Below are positions 14,244 to 23,080 of a stretch of DNA of 64,000 nt, piece by piece. How positions within the stretch are numbered: position 1 is the stretch's first letter; every line of letters begins with the position of its first letter. The DNA is from DATBFG01 sp036558645. Lineage in GTDB: Bacteria; Acidobacteriota; Terriglobia; Terriglobales; Acidobacteriaceae. The DNA lies in assembly GCA_036558645.1 (NCBI GenBank), contig DATBFG010000086.1, forward strand, positions 124,001 through 188,000, in the 5' to 3' direction. The translations under genes were made by a program, and so were the position numbers. Below the pieces are notes generated by a model. It saw only the letters and a program-made list of their open reading frames with translations. It was not told the origin of the DNA and searched no databases.

Positions 14244-16040
14244 TCACCTCTTATCCTTGTAATCGATGATGGTGCGGATCTCGGCGCCGAATTTTTCCTT
14301 CATCCGCTGAACGATCGGTTCCTGCTCTGCTCGTCCGCGCCCCCCATTCGGAGAGGTCTTCAAGGGAGTGGAAGCCTGAGGCGATCCGCCCGGCAGGACT
14401 TTCACCTTGACGGGACGGCCGAGCGCTCCACTGGCCGCAGCCATTGCGATGCGACGCGACTCGGCGCTCAAGGACATGTCGATCATCGATGCCGAAGCCG
14501 CCACTTTGATCGTGACATCCTGTCCTTCGATCTTCCATTCGCCGGAAGCCAGCATGGAGGCAAGCATCGGCTGACCCGAGACGCTGTTAAGGACAGCCGC
14601 GCGGAGAGTCTCTAGTTCTGAACCCGGCGAGCCTGCGGATTCGGGCACGTGCTCTGGCTCGGGTGCGAGGGCGGCAGGAGCGGGTGCCGCGGAACCCATG
14701 ATAACCGGCTGCGTTTGTGAGGTTCCAGTAACCGCGCGCGGACCGGCCGGGGGAGGATTATCTGACATTAGTTCGGGTTTTGTCTTGGTCTTACGGGCTG
14801 AATCCGCGGCGAAGGGAGATACAAAGTCCGGGCGAGCCGTAGACGTGGCATCGGTTCGCTTGGTTTCCGTCACGGGGACCGGCTTTCCCGTTGGGCGAAG
14901 CGTACCGACGTCGGCTCCGCTCAGGAGTTGCTCGATCGGCAGTAATTTCTGAGCGTGTGCCATCTTGAGCAATCCAAGCTCAAGGTGGAAGCGCTGCTCC
15001 TGCCGGTATCCCAACTCGCCGTGGGTGCGCAGGATGATCTGTAGGTGCCGCGCGATGTCTTCTTCGCTGAACAGGCTGGCCACGCGAACCACCCGCTGGC
15101 GCTCATCATTTGAAATCTGAAGCAGGGGAGATTCTCCACCCGCAACCTTGGCGACCATGGTGTTCCGGATGAAGCGGACCAACTGGCGGGCAAAGTGGGT
15201 AGGGCTGTGACCCTCACCAATCAGCCTGTCGATGAGACGGAGCAGTTGTTCACTCGATCCCTGTGCAACCGCCTGCATGACATCTTCAAGCACGCCCGAA
15301 GGAGCAGCGCTTACCAGTTGACGCACGGAGTCGGCGGAGAGGCGTCCGTCGGAGGAAGCGATAGCCTGGTCCAAGATAGAGAGGGCATCGCGCATGGAAC
15401 CGTCGCCGGCTTCGGCGAGAAGGGCGAGAGCGTCGTCCTCGGCTTCGATGTTTTCGCGGCCCACTAGATCGCGCAGCTGGCCAAGGATCTGCTCAAAGCT
15501 GACGGCCCGAAAGCTGAAATGCTGGCAACGGGAACGGATGGTCTGAGGGATGTCCTCAGGCTGCGTCGTGGCCAACATGAATACTACGTGGCCGGGAGGC
15601 TCCTCGAGAGTCTTGAGCAAGGCATTAAACGCGGCGTCGGTGATCTGATGAGCCTCGTCGAGAATGTAGATCTTGAATCGGTCACGCGCCGGGCGGTAGC
15701 GAGCGGCTTCGCGCAGTTCGCGTATTTCGTCGATGCCGCGATTGGTGGCGGCGTCGATTTCAATCACATCGACGGAATTTCCGGCGCGTATCTCGAGACA
15801 GGAATCGCAAACCCCACAAGGCTCGGTTACTGGCTTGTCCGAGGAGCGGCAGTTGAGAGCCATGGCCAGGATACGGGCGATGGTCGTTTTCCCAATGCCA
15901 CGATGGCCGCTGAAGATGTATCCGTGAGCGGTCCGGCCTTGTTCCAGAGCGTTCTTGAGGGTCCGGGTAACATGCTCCTGCCCTATGACTTCGGAGAACC
16001 TTTGGGGACGGTATTTACGCGCCAGAACCTGATAGCTCAT
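14244..16040 (-). CDS. dnaX: DNA polymerase III subunits gamma/tau
   Basis: 598 residues. AAA+ clamp-loader domain at the N-terminus: Walker A GHRGIGKTTIAR (about 45-56), a four-Cys zinc knuckle (CRSSDKPVTEPCGVCDSC), Walker B IYILDEAH and the SRC motif TIRSRCQHFSF. Residues about 370-480 are a Pro/Ala-rich linker and the C-terminal 120 residues (SGEWKIEGQDVTIKV) form the tau-type domain. It loads the sliding clamp and couples polymerases at the fork. Full-length tau product; I looked for no programmed frameshift site in detail. First gene of the dnaX-ybaB-recR group, diverging from the STAS gene. Confidence 0.96.
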   Translation of the reverse strand: MSYQVLARKYRPQRFSEVIGQEHVTRTLKNALEQGRTAHGYIFSGHRGIGKTTIARILAMALNCRSSDKPVTEPCGVCDSCLEIRAGNSVDVIEIDAATNRGIDEIRELREAARYRPARDRFKIYILDEAHQITDAAFNALLKTLEEPPGHVVFMLATTQPEDIPQTIRSRCQHFSFRAVSFEQILGQLRDLVGRENIEAEDDALALLAEAGDGSMRDALSILDQAIASSDGRLSADSVRQLVSAAPSGVLEDVMQAVAQGSSEQLLRLIDRLIGEGHSPTHFARQLVRFIRNTMVAKVAGGESPLLQISNDERQRVVRVASLFSEEDIARHLQIILRTHGELGYRQEQRFHLELGLLKMAHAQKLLPIEQLLSGADVGTLRPTGKPVPVTETKRTDATSTARPDFVSPFAADSARKTKTKPELMSDNPPPAGPRAVTGTSQTQPVIMGSAAPAPAALAPEPEHVPESAGSPGSELETLRAAVLNSVSGQPMLASMLASGEWKIEGQDVTIKVAASASMIDMSLSAESRRIAMAAASGALGRPVKVKVLPGGSPQASTPLKTSPNGGRGRAEQEPIVQRMKEKFGAEIRTIIDYKDKR

Positions 16041-16167
16041 GTTGGGGACACCTGATTATACGTGATGTGGGTACGGACCTATGAGGGTGGCTGAGGGCCC
16101 GCTGGATGCGGGTTTCAGAGTTGCTCTCGATCGAGTCTTTGCACGCCATGCTTCCAGTCAAAAGAGG

Positions 16168-16191
16168 GAAACAGCTTGCGCAAGCTGTTTC
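16168..16191. promoter_or_regulatory. Perfect 24-bp palindrome upstream of the STAS gene
   Basis: Arms GAAACAGCTTGC and GCAAGCTGTTTC meet without a spacer, about 58 bp before the STAS start codon and in the divergent region shared with dnaX. It could be an operator for a dimeric regulator or a member of the palindromic repeat family seen elsewhere in the window. Confidence 0.45.
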
Positions 16192-16249
16192 TCCGCTATA
16201 TTCTTTTTGCAGCCAAATCTGGCCGCCTCCCCACGGCTACGAGGAACCC

Positions 16250-16606
16250 ATGCAGCTCAGACTCAGCACCAGAACCATTGACGGTATTCTGATTATCGAT
16301 TGCGCCGGCCGCATCGTCTTCGGCGAGGAATCCGCGCTCCTGCGGGACACATTCCGCAAACTCGTCACGCAAAATAACCGGATTGTATTGAACTTGGGCG
16401 GCGTCAGCTACATCGATAGCGGCGGACTTGGGACTCTGGTATCGCTCTACACGACGGCCCACAATGCGAACGGATCTGTAAAGCTTGCGAACCTGACTCA
16501 GCGGGTCGGAGATCTGCTGCAGGTAACCAAGCTGCTGACGATCTTTGAGGTTTACGAAAGCGAAGAGGAAGCCGTACGTGCCTCTCGTAAAGGCGCCGCC
16601 GCTTAA
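16250..16606 (+). CDS. STAS-domain anti-sigma factor antagonist
   Basis: 118 residues from an ATG preceded by GAGGAA. A single STAS domain: beta strand DGILIIDCAGRIVFGEE, then NRIVLNLGGVSYIDSGGLGTLV, where the Ser of YIDSGGLG is the residue phosphorylated in SpoIIAA/RsbV-type antagonists. Such proteins bind anti-sigma kinases and so free a sigma factor or steer a phosphorelay. No RsbW-like kinase is adjacent, so the partner is unknown. Cytoplasmic. Confidence 0.9.
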   Translation: MQLRLSTRTIDGILIIDCAGRIVFGEESALLRDTFRKLVTQNNRIVLNLGGVSYIDSGGLGTLVSLYTTAHNANGSVKLANLTQRVGDLLQVTKLLTIFEVYESEEEAVRASRKGAAA

Positions 16607-16689
16607 CGAGCAGGCAATTTGTCTGCGAGTGACTTTGTGGAGTGTTCCGCAAGGTAGTTTCCTACCGCGTCATCGTTTTTGTCTTTGGC

Positions 16690-17019
16690 ATGAACAAGCA
16701 AATTCTGGATGTGATCCGGCGAATTCCGCGAGGAAAGGTTTCCACTTACGGCGCGGTCGCACGCGCTGCGGGTTATCCGCGCGGAGCCCGCATGGTGGCT
16801 CGAGCACTCCATGGGGGTTTTGATGTGCCATGGCAGCGCGTTCTGGGGGCCGGAGGAGAAATCAAGCTTCGTGGCGATTGGGCGTTCGAACAGAGATTCC
16901 GGCTCCAGGCAGAGGGGGTTGTCTTCCGAGGACGCAAGGTTGATATGAAATTGCACGAGCATAAGTTTCCGAAGAAAGTTCGCGTGCGTACAGGAAAGCC
17001 GAAGAAGAGCACTCGCTGA
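16690..17019 (+). CDS. Alkyltransferase-like (ATL) DNA-binding protein
   Basis: 109 residues with the fold of the O6-alkylguanine-DNA alkyltransferase C-terminal domain: VIRRIPRGKVSTYGAVARAAG (helix-turn-helix region) and VPWQRVLGAGGEI. The active-site PCHRV cysteine is replaced by Trp48 (PWQRV), the hallmark of ATL proteins, which bind O6-alkylguanine without repairing it and flag it for nucleotide excision repair. A longer start (GTG at 16642) is possible; neither start has a clear ribosome site. The C-terminus is very basic. Confidence 0.85.
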   Translation: MNKQILDVIRRIPRGKVSTYGAVARAAGYPRGARMVARALHGGFDVPWQRVLGAGGEIKLRGDWAFEQRFRLQAEGVVFRGRKVDMKLHEHKFPKKVRVRTGKPKKSTR

Positions 17020-17095
17020 GGCTTGCTCTGGAGTTGTATGCGCAAGGACCTGATCAGCTAAGAGCGCGCCGGAGCGCCGTGCACCATTCTTGAAA

Positions 17096-17491
17096 TCACT
17101 TCTTGAATTGCTGGTCGATTTCTACCTGGTAGCCCGCGACAAGGCGGTTGGTCTCGTTCGCCATCCCAACGACAGCCATCAGCTCTTTGAACATTGCGTC
17201 AGTCATGCCTTTTTTCTGCGCGGAGACGGTGTGCGAAGCGATGCAGTAGTCGCACTGATTGCTGACGCTGACGGCGACGTAGATCAATTCCTTGGTAAGC
17301 GGATCGAGGGCTCCGGGAGCCATGATCTGCTTTACGTCATCCCATGTGCGCTTGAGGGTTACGGGATCGTGGGCGATGGCTTTCCAGAAATTATTGATCC
17401 AGTCGGTTTTACGCGTGGCCATGATGTCGTCGTACACGACCCGAACTTCGGGGCTAGCGTCCGCGTACTCGATAAGTCCAAGGGTTGCCAT
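17096..17491 (-). CDS. Carboxymuconolactone-decarboxylase/AhpD-family protein
   Basis: 131 residues, all-helical. The core NQCDYCIASHTVSAQKKGM carries the CxxC plus downstream His typical of AhpD-like peroxidase-associated thiol proteins. It lies 28 bp downstream of hemQ on the same strand and could be cotranscribed. Likely a cytoplasmic thiol-dependent peroxidase or reductase; true lactone decarboxylation is unlikely given the CxxC. Confidence 0.85.
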   Translation of the reverse strand: MATLGLIEYADASPEVRVVYDDIMATRKTDWINNFWKAIAHDPVTLKRTWDDVKQIMAPGALDPLTKELIYVAVSVSNQCDYCIASHTVSAQKKGMTDAMFKELMAVVGMANETNRLVAGYQVEIDQQFKK

Positions 17492-17519
17492 GAAGTCTCC
17501 ACAATGTTTTGAGGGCTAA

Positions 17520-18377
17520 TTATTTGGACGGCGATTCGCCGCTGAGCAGTTTCTCGAGCGAGGCCGCGGGACAACGCACGCCGACATAGAACTGTCCGAA
17601 CAGGGCATACTCAGCGCTCACCTGGTCGAACCGCATTTCGTAAATCAATTTCTTGAAAACGAGAGGATCGTCGGCAAAGAGATCGACGCCCCACTCCCAA
17701 TCGTCGAAGCCGATAGAGCCGGTGATGATCTGGCGGACTTCTCCCGCATAGCGGCGACCTACCAGTCCATGCTCGTTCATCTGACGGGCGCGCTCTTCGA
17801 TAGGCAGCATGTACCAGTTTTTATCTTCGCCGCGCCGGCGATCCATGGGATAGAAGCAGATATAGCGGTGTTTCGGGATCTCGGGATAGAGACGCGGTCG
17901 CATGGCTTCCTTCTGGCGAGCCAGGGTTTCGTTGATTTCACGTTTCCAATCGTCGGAATGGGGCTCGAGTCCGCGCTCGGTAAGCGAAGTGTAAGTCTTG
18001 GTGGATGATTCGTAGAGTCCCAATTCGATAATCGATAGATATGAAGTCGTAGGCTCGAAGAAATCACTGAGGCGAAGGCGAGAGATCGCGAGCTCAGCCT
18101 GATTCAACTCATCGAACGAGTTGCGGAAGTGGACGAGCATCAGGTCGCCCTTGTGTCCAATGAGGGAAAAGAGGGCGGATTGGCCGTTGGTTGATTGCTC
18201 CATGGAGCCGATGAGCGAAGTCGCTTCGTGGATGATGTCGGGTTTCTGGGCTGAATGGAGTTCGCGCCAAGCGGACCAGCGGATTCGCATCATCTGATGG
18301 AGGACGCTATAGCCCTCGACGGTTAAAGGGACCGCGGGTGTTTCGGTTTGTGCGGGAGCTGAGCGCGAAGTCGGCAT
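17520..18377 (-). CDS. hemQ: Coproheme decarboxylase HemQ (chlorite dismutase family)
   Basis: 285 residues. The C-terminal half has the HemQ signature CFYPMDRRR...NWYMLPIEERARQM, then EHGLVGRRYAGEVRQIITGSIGFDDWEWGVDLF. Y176 matches the catalytic Tyr and H203 the proximal His region of Staphylococcus HemQ; the Lys that helps propionate binding is Arg180 here. HemQ removes two carboxyl groups from coproheme III with peroxide, the last step of the coproporphyrin-dependent heme route. An uncharged N-terminal extension of about 20 residues looks disordered. The AhpD-like gene downstream may handle peroxide. Confidence 0.93.
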   Translation of the reverse strand: MPTSRSAPAQTETPAVPLTVEGYSVLHQMMRIRWSAWRELHSAQKPDIIHEATSLIGSMEQSTNGQSALFSLIGHKGDLMLVHFRNSFDELNQAELAISRLRLSDFFEPTTSYLSIIELGLYESSTKTYTSLTERGLEPHSDDWKREINETLARQKEAMRPRLYPEIPKHRYICFYPMDRRRGEDKNWYMLPIEERARQMNEHGLVGRRYAGEVRQIITGSIGFDDWEWGVDLFADDPLVFKKLIYEMRFDQVSAEYALFGQFYVGVRCPAASLEKLLSGESPSK

Positions 18378-18485
18378 GAGAAGTCCTTGAGTCTATCGAC
18401 CACCATTGTAAAGGGAGAAACGCGGCACAGGCGAGAGTAGTAGCGACCGCGTTTCCGGGTTTGCCTGTAGGATTTCGGCGCTACG

Positions 18486-19787
18486 CTATTGATTGCTCAG
18501 CCAGATGGGTTTGGCACCCACGGGCACAGTGTTGTTCCTGATGGTGGTAACTTTGCCGGTGAGGTCGGTGTACTTCGTGTACTTGGTGGCGACTTTTACG
18601 TTGACTGTCGTGCAGGTGCCGTTGGAGCAGGATTGAGATGTATCCCAGATGGCTTGTCCCTGAAAGCTGCCGGTACCGGTATAACTGCAGGTCCAGCGTG
18701 TGGTGACATTGGCATCATGAGCGCACGAACTTGAGATGGTCCGGTTTACGGTCCAGCTATAGACCTGCTTGTAGGCTGTGCCAGCCTTGCAGATGAATCC
18801 GGTGTTGTCGGGAGTAGTGCAACCGTGGTTCTGATCGTCATCCCACAGCATTCCGTGCGTGGTGTTATCCCATTCGTACCAGAAGATGCGCGCGACGGAC
18901 TTTGACTCCTGCAAAAGTAAATAGCGAGCGGCGAATGCGGCACGCAGATCCTGATCGTCGAAACCATTCACGTCGGTGCGTCCCCAGCTCCCTTCTGTGT
19001 TCCAGATGGGCAGCGTGACGCCATGATCGGCGAGTGCGCCCTTGAGGTTGTCGACCAGTTGGTTCATATCCTCGGCTATGGGCCAGACTCCAGCCTGATT
19101 CTTGTGGACGTAACCGTGGAAGTCGATAGTGTCGACGTACGCGGCGCCGCCCGCGTCGAGAAATTTGTTAACCCACTTATAGACGCCATTGATTCCACTG
19201 GTCGGCGGAGGAGCGTGAACCTTGGCGGTGGGATCGATGCTGAGGATGATGCTGCGAGCATCCTTGGCCATCTGCACTAACTGCTCCGTCGTACCTTGCC
19301 ATTGGAAGGTGACATTCGGTTCGTTCCAGATCTCCCAATCGGTGATGTGTCCGGTATTGCTGTTCTTGCTGTGCGTGACGATGGCGGTAACGAAATCCTT
19401 CCAATGCTGGTTGGTTCCTGTTCCGTCGGAGTTGAGATCGTCGGGAGGGTAACAAGACCCGAGCGGATTAGGGCCGCAGCTTGCTCCAGGCTTGGACGAA
19501 GCCCAGGTAGGCGTGAGGCCAAAGGTGTACATGACGCCGACGTTATGCGTCTTCGCGGTTGCCAGCCATTTGTCGATGAGAACCCAATCGTAAACTCCCT
19601 TGCTCGTGTTTACGTCGCCCCAGGTAGTGTCTGTCCCCCACAATCGAATGGATGAAATCGTAGCGGAAGGCCAGGGCGTGGTGGTTTTGTTGATGTGCAT
19701 GTCGAAGAATGTCGCAGGAGTGGTTTGACCTGCAGCAACAGCGAGTGAAGCGAAAAGCAGGAGAGCTGGGAATAGAATCGGCCGCAT
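18486..19787 (-). CDS. Secreted clan GH-A glycoside hydrolase (GH39/GH5-like)
   Basis: 433 residues from an ATG preceded by CCGGAGG, with a signal peptide ending near AAGQT. A TIM-barrel of the GH-A clan: acid/base Glu156 in WEIWNEPN and nucleophile Glu265 in IWNTEGSWG, with TWGDVNTSKGVYDW in the first barrel strand region. Residues about 360-433 contain four cysteines and many Thr and may form a small binding module. The sequence fits GH39-like xylosidase/iduronidase relatives better than true cellulases, but the substrate cannot be read. Part of an exported-protein island. Confidence 0.75.
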   Translation of the reverse strand: MRPILFPALLLFASLAVAAGQTTPATFFDMHINKTTTPWPSATISSIRLWGTDTTWGDVNTSKGVYDWVLIDKWLATAKTHNVGVMYTFGLTPTWASSKPGASCGPNPLGSCYPPDDLNSDGTGTNQHWKDFVTAIVTHSKNSNTGHITDWEIWNEPNVTFQWQGTTEQLVQMAKDARSIILSIDPTAKVHAPPPTSGINGVYKWVNKFLDAGGAAYVDTIDFHGYVHKNQAGVWPIAEDMNQLVDNLKGALADHGVTLPIWNTEGSWGRTDVNGFDDQDLRAAFAARYLLLQESKSVARIFWYEWDNTTHGMLWDDDQNHGCTTPDNTGFICKAGTAYKQVYSWTVNRTISSSCAHDANVTTRWTCSYTGTGSFQGQAIWDTSQSCSNGTCTTVNVKVATKYTKYTDLTGKVTTIRNNTVPVGAKPIWLSNQ

Positions 19788-19947
19788 GAATCCTCCGGAG
19801 TTGCGCCGCAAACGGAAGGTGCGGCGCACACAGCATTATGAGTGCGCACTACGGCCAGAGAAAAAGATTGCGAAAGAGATGGCAGGACGAAGGGTGAGAC
19901 AAACCTAGAAGAGGTTCTGCGACGCGTCAACGGCTCAGAGGTGCACG

Positions 19948-19982
19948 AGAAAAAGAAAAGGCGGCCGTGGCGGGCCGCCTTG
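19948..19982 (-). terminator. Rho-independent terminator of the SBBP gene
   Basis: On the minus strand a GC-rich stem (AAGGCGGCC with its complement, arms about 9-10 bp) is followed by CTTTTCTTTTT, 18 bp after the SBBP stop codon. Confidence 0.9.
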
Positions 19983-19998
19983 GGAAGACACATTCATT

Positions 19999-22809
19999 CT
20001 ACGGAATGCCAACTCCCTTAAGCACAATGGACACAGGTCCACCAGCGTCGTTGCTATTTACAGTTGCGTTAGCAACACGGTTCCCGGTCTGCGTAGGAGT
20101 GAAGGTGACTGTGAGGATGCAGGTGCCGCCTGGTGGAAGCGTGGCGGGAGCGATGGGGCAGTCATTCGTTTGAGAGTAATCCCCCGGATTTGCTCCCGTC
20201 AGCGTAATGCTGTTGATCGTCAAAGGAGTTGTTGGATTCGTATTGGTGAGCTGGTCCTGCTTGGGATTCGAACTGGTTCCCACCTTCTGATTTGGGAAGA
20301 GGAGATCTGCTTTCAAGAACGCAACGTAAGTGCCTCTGCCCTTAAGGGTGACGCGCTGCGGACTGCCAGGATCAGAGTCGGTAATGACAACTGACGCCTG
20401 ACGAGCGCCGGCTCCACCGGGAGTGAAGGTCACCGTAATCTGACAGTTTGCTCCGGGCGCCAGAGTGCCGGGGCAGTTATCAGTTTCATTGAAATCGCCA
20501 GCGTTCGGCCCGGCAACCGAGATGTCGGTGATGGTGAGGCTCGTGGCGCCGATATTGGTCAGGATTGTTGCCTTCGGATTACTGGTCGTGGCGACCACCT
20601 GGGTGTTGTAGATCAGGCTGGTCTTCGAAAGCTGCACTCCACTGTTCTGGGGTGAGATCTTGGTGATGAAGCCATCGTCCTTGCCGCCGCCGTAGGTTGC
20701 CTGGATGGCATTCTGGAGCGGGAAGTCTTCGGATTCGGTGTAGCCGATAACGTAGATGTTGCCGTTGTTGTCGAGTGTAATGCTACTGCCGCCGTCACCA
20801 CTGCGTCCGCCGAGGTAGGTTGAGAAAAGCGGTGCCGATCCCGTGGGATTCAGTTCCGTAACAATGACGTCTGTTACGCCCAACATACTCGTCTGCATTG
20901 GATTCATTAACGGGTAATTGGTGGAGTTGGTGCCGCCGGTGACATAGGCATCGCCATTCGAATCGAGCTTGATGGCGTTGGTGAAATCGGACCCGTTGCC
21001 ACCCATGTAGGTCGCATAAGTGAGGGCAGATCCTGCCGCATTCAGCTTGGCAACGTAGCCGTCGCCGCAGTGCGTAAAGAAGCTAAAGTTGCAATTGATC
21101 GGCGCATTGTTTCCGTTATAGGCGGTTTGGAAGGCGCCGGCAGTAGCCGGGAAATTTGTAGAGTCGCTGCTACCCGTGACGTATGCATTGCCTGAGCTGT
21201 CGATCGCGACTGCGAATCCTTCATCACCCAAAGTGCCACCAAGGAAGGTGGAGTAGGTGAGAGCGGTCGCGTTTGAGTTGAGCTTGGCGACGAAGGCATC
21301 CCCTGCACCGGCGAGATTCGTCTGAAAGGCGCCGGCTGTTGTCGGGAAGTTGGAGGAGTTGGTTCCACCAGTCAGGAAAACATTGTTTGTGGCATCGAGG
21401 ACGAGAGCCGCACCGGCGTCCTCGGAGCTTCCGCCCAAGTAAGTGCTCCAGATGAGGGAAGCAGCACCTGAGGCGGCAGGGTTCAACTTGGCCACGTAAG
21501 CATCACCACGGCTGGTACCACCGCCGAAAGTAGTCTGTAGCACACCCGCGGTGGTTGGAAAGTTGTTGGAGAGAGTAAAGCCGGTGATGTAGGCGTTCGC
21601 GCTGCCATCAAGCACGACTTTGAGAGCCTGTTCTTTCTTGCTGCCGCCAAGGAAAGTCGAATACAACAGCGAAGCACCGTTGGGATCGACCTTGGTCAGC
21701 GTAGCGTCCTGGCTGCCATGGAATGTGGTCTGGAATGCTGAGGCGGTGGTCGGGAAGTCGGATGACTGAGTGAATCCGGCGACGTAAGCATTGCCAGCGC
21801 TGTCGACTGCGATTCCGAGACCTGAGTCAACGCTGTTTCCGCCGAGGTACGTTGAGTAGACAAGGCTCGAGCCGTTGGCGCTTACCTTCGCGACGAAGTC
21901 ATCGCTCGATGTCGTGCAGCCGCCACAGGTTCTGTCGAATGCGCCCGCTGTCGTAGGGAAGTCGGAAGAGAACGTCTGCCCTGTGACGTACGCGTTGTTG
22001 CTGGCATCGAGAGCGAGATCCTTGATGACGTCGGTCAGAGTGGCGCCGAGATAAGTCGAGTAGCTCAGTACAGGATCGATGACCAGGTTTCGCGAGCGAT
22101 CGTACGATGCGACGTGAAACGAAACGCGATGGTTCGAAGCGATCTCATAGCGTGAGTCTACATAGTGCTTGTTGCCTTGATCGTCCATCTGGTAGACCTG
22201 CGGTTTGTGAAAGCGAAGCGGACTCGCGCCAGTCGCAACGAGAAGATCGCCATTCTTGTCGATCGAGATCCGGGATGAGGCGAAGTCAAGGGCAATCGTT
22301 GAGGGGTTCGATCCCGGCCGCACGATGAAGTCGTATTCGAGTTGCCGCTGATTGCCGTAGTAGACGAGATCGATGCCGGGATAGACGCCGGCATATTGCA
22401 CGCGCGAGTACGTGGGAACATTCGTGTGCCACTTTTCGGGATCGTTGCCGATGAAATAATTCGCCTTGCCGGGAAGAGCTTCCAGAGGCGTGATTTCCGC
22501 AGAAGAGTTTGCGCCGAGAAGTTTCATGCGAACGATGGATGAGCCTTGTAGCGGCTTCAGGGCAAGCACGGCCTCGTTCTGGGTGAGCAGCAGGGTATAG
22601 CCGTGTCCTTGCGAGAGAAACTTCACTTCAGAACGCGCCTGGCCCTGATTTGGCTCGAAGCTCAGCGGCAGCTTGCCGTAGGAGTCCATGATCTGGTTTT
22701 TTGCGGAGGTAGTTGCAGCTGAAGCATTGGCACTGGAAACAAGACTTGTAAGCGATGCGAGCGCCAGAATGACTAGAGCAATAACGAAGGTCGACTGTCG
22801 AATACGCAT
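19999..22809 (-). CDS. Secreted SBBP-repeat beta-propeller protein with choice-of-anchor D domains
   Basis: 936 residues with a signal peptide (about 5-30). Residues about 45-250 are the N-terminal domain that usually precedes SBBP repeats (SFEPNQGQARSEVKFLSQGHGYTLLL). Residues about 250-700 hold eight or more SBBP repeats with the pattern STYLGGSxxDxGxxIAVDSAGNAYVTGxTxSxxFPTTAGAFQ. Two Ig-like choice-of-anchor D (ASPM/HYDIN-type) domains follow (about 715-935; DCPGTLAPGANCQITVTFTP and DCPIAPATLPPGGTC). Ligand unknown; a large extracellular scaffold or adhesion-type protein. Such genes are common in acidobacteria. Confidence 0.9.
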   Translation of the reverse strand: MRIRQSTFVIALVILALASLTSLVSSANASAATTSAKNQIMDSYGKLPLSFEPNQGQARSEVKFLSQGHGYTLLLTQNEAVLALKPLQGSSIVRMKLLGANSSAEITPLEALPGKANYFIGNDPEKWHTNVPTYSRVQYAGVYPGIDLVYYGNQRQLEYDFIVRPGSNPSTIALDFASSRISIDKNGDLLVATGASPLRFHKPQVYQMDDQGNKHYVDSRYEIASNHRVSFHVASYDRSRNLVIDPVLSYSTYLGATLTDVIKDLALDASNNAYVTGQTFSSDFPTTAGAFDRTCGGCTTSSDDFVAKVSANGSSLVYSTYLGGNSVDSGLGIAVDSAGNAYVAGFTQSSDFPTTASAFQTTFHGSQDATLTKVDPNGASLLYSTFLGGSKKEQALKVVLDGSANAYITGFTLSNNFPTTAGVLQTTFGGGTSRGDAYVAKLNPAASGAASLIWSTYLGGSSEDAGAALVLDATNNVFLTGGTNSSNFPTTAGAFQTNLAGAGDAFVAKLNSNATALTYSTFLGGTLGDEGFAVAIDSSGNAYVTGSSDSTNFPATAGAFQTAYNGNNAPINCNFSFFTHCGDGYVAKLNAAGSALTYATYMGGNGSDFTNAIKLDSNGDAYVTGGTNSTNYPLMNPMQTSMLGVTDVIVTELNPTGSAPLFSTYLGGRSGDGGSSITLDNNGNIYVIGYTESEDFPLQNAIQATYGGGKDDGFITKISPQNSGVQLSKTSLIYNTQVVATTSNPKATILTNIGATSLTITDISVAGPNAGDFNETDNCPGTLAPGANCQITVTFTPGGAGARQASVVITDSDPGSPQRVTLKGRGTYVAFLKADLLFPNQKVGTSSNPKQDQLTNTNPTTPLTINSITLTGANPGDYSQTNDCPIAPATLPPGGTCILTVTFTPTQTGNRVANATVNSNDAGGPVSIVLKGVGIP

Positions 22810-23032
22810 AGTTCCTCACTGGCTACAAATTATTGAGTATTTCAGTGAAAAATCAGCCCCGGGTTAAGGAGGGGAGTAATCGCTGATGAAGAGCATAGCA
22901 GTTGCCGTGCCAGAACCCCCCTGTGAACTTCCAACGACAGCAAGCATTTACAGGCTAAGAGGAATGCCTGAAGTGCAAATTAGTTGCACATCAGAGAAGG
23001 GTTCTGCCTGCATAAAAGGGGAGGGAACAGAG

Positions 23033-23072
23033 GCGGCGCTGACCGCAGGTTGAACCCGTTGAACAGCGCCGC
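23033..23072 (-). terminator. Hairpin at the end of the radical-copper oxidase gene
   Basis: Nine-base arms (GCGGCGCTG and CAGCGCCGC) with a 22-base loop lie 8 bp after the stop codon of the minus-strand gene. The T-tract is poor, so termination efficiency is uncertain. Confidence 0.5.
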
Positions 23073-23080
23073 GAAAAGTT

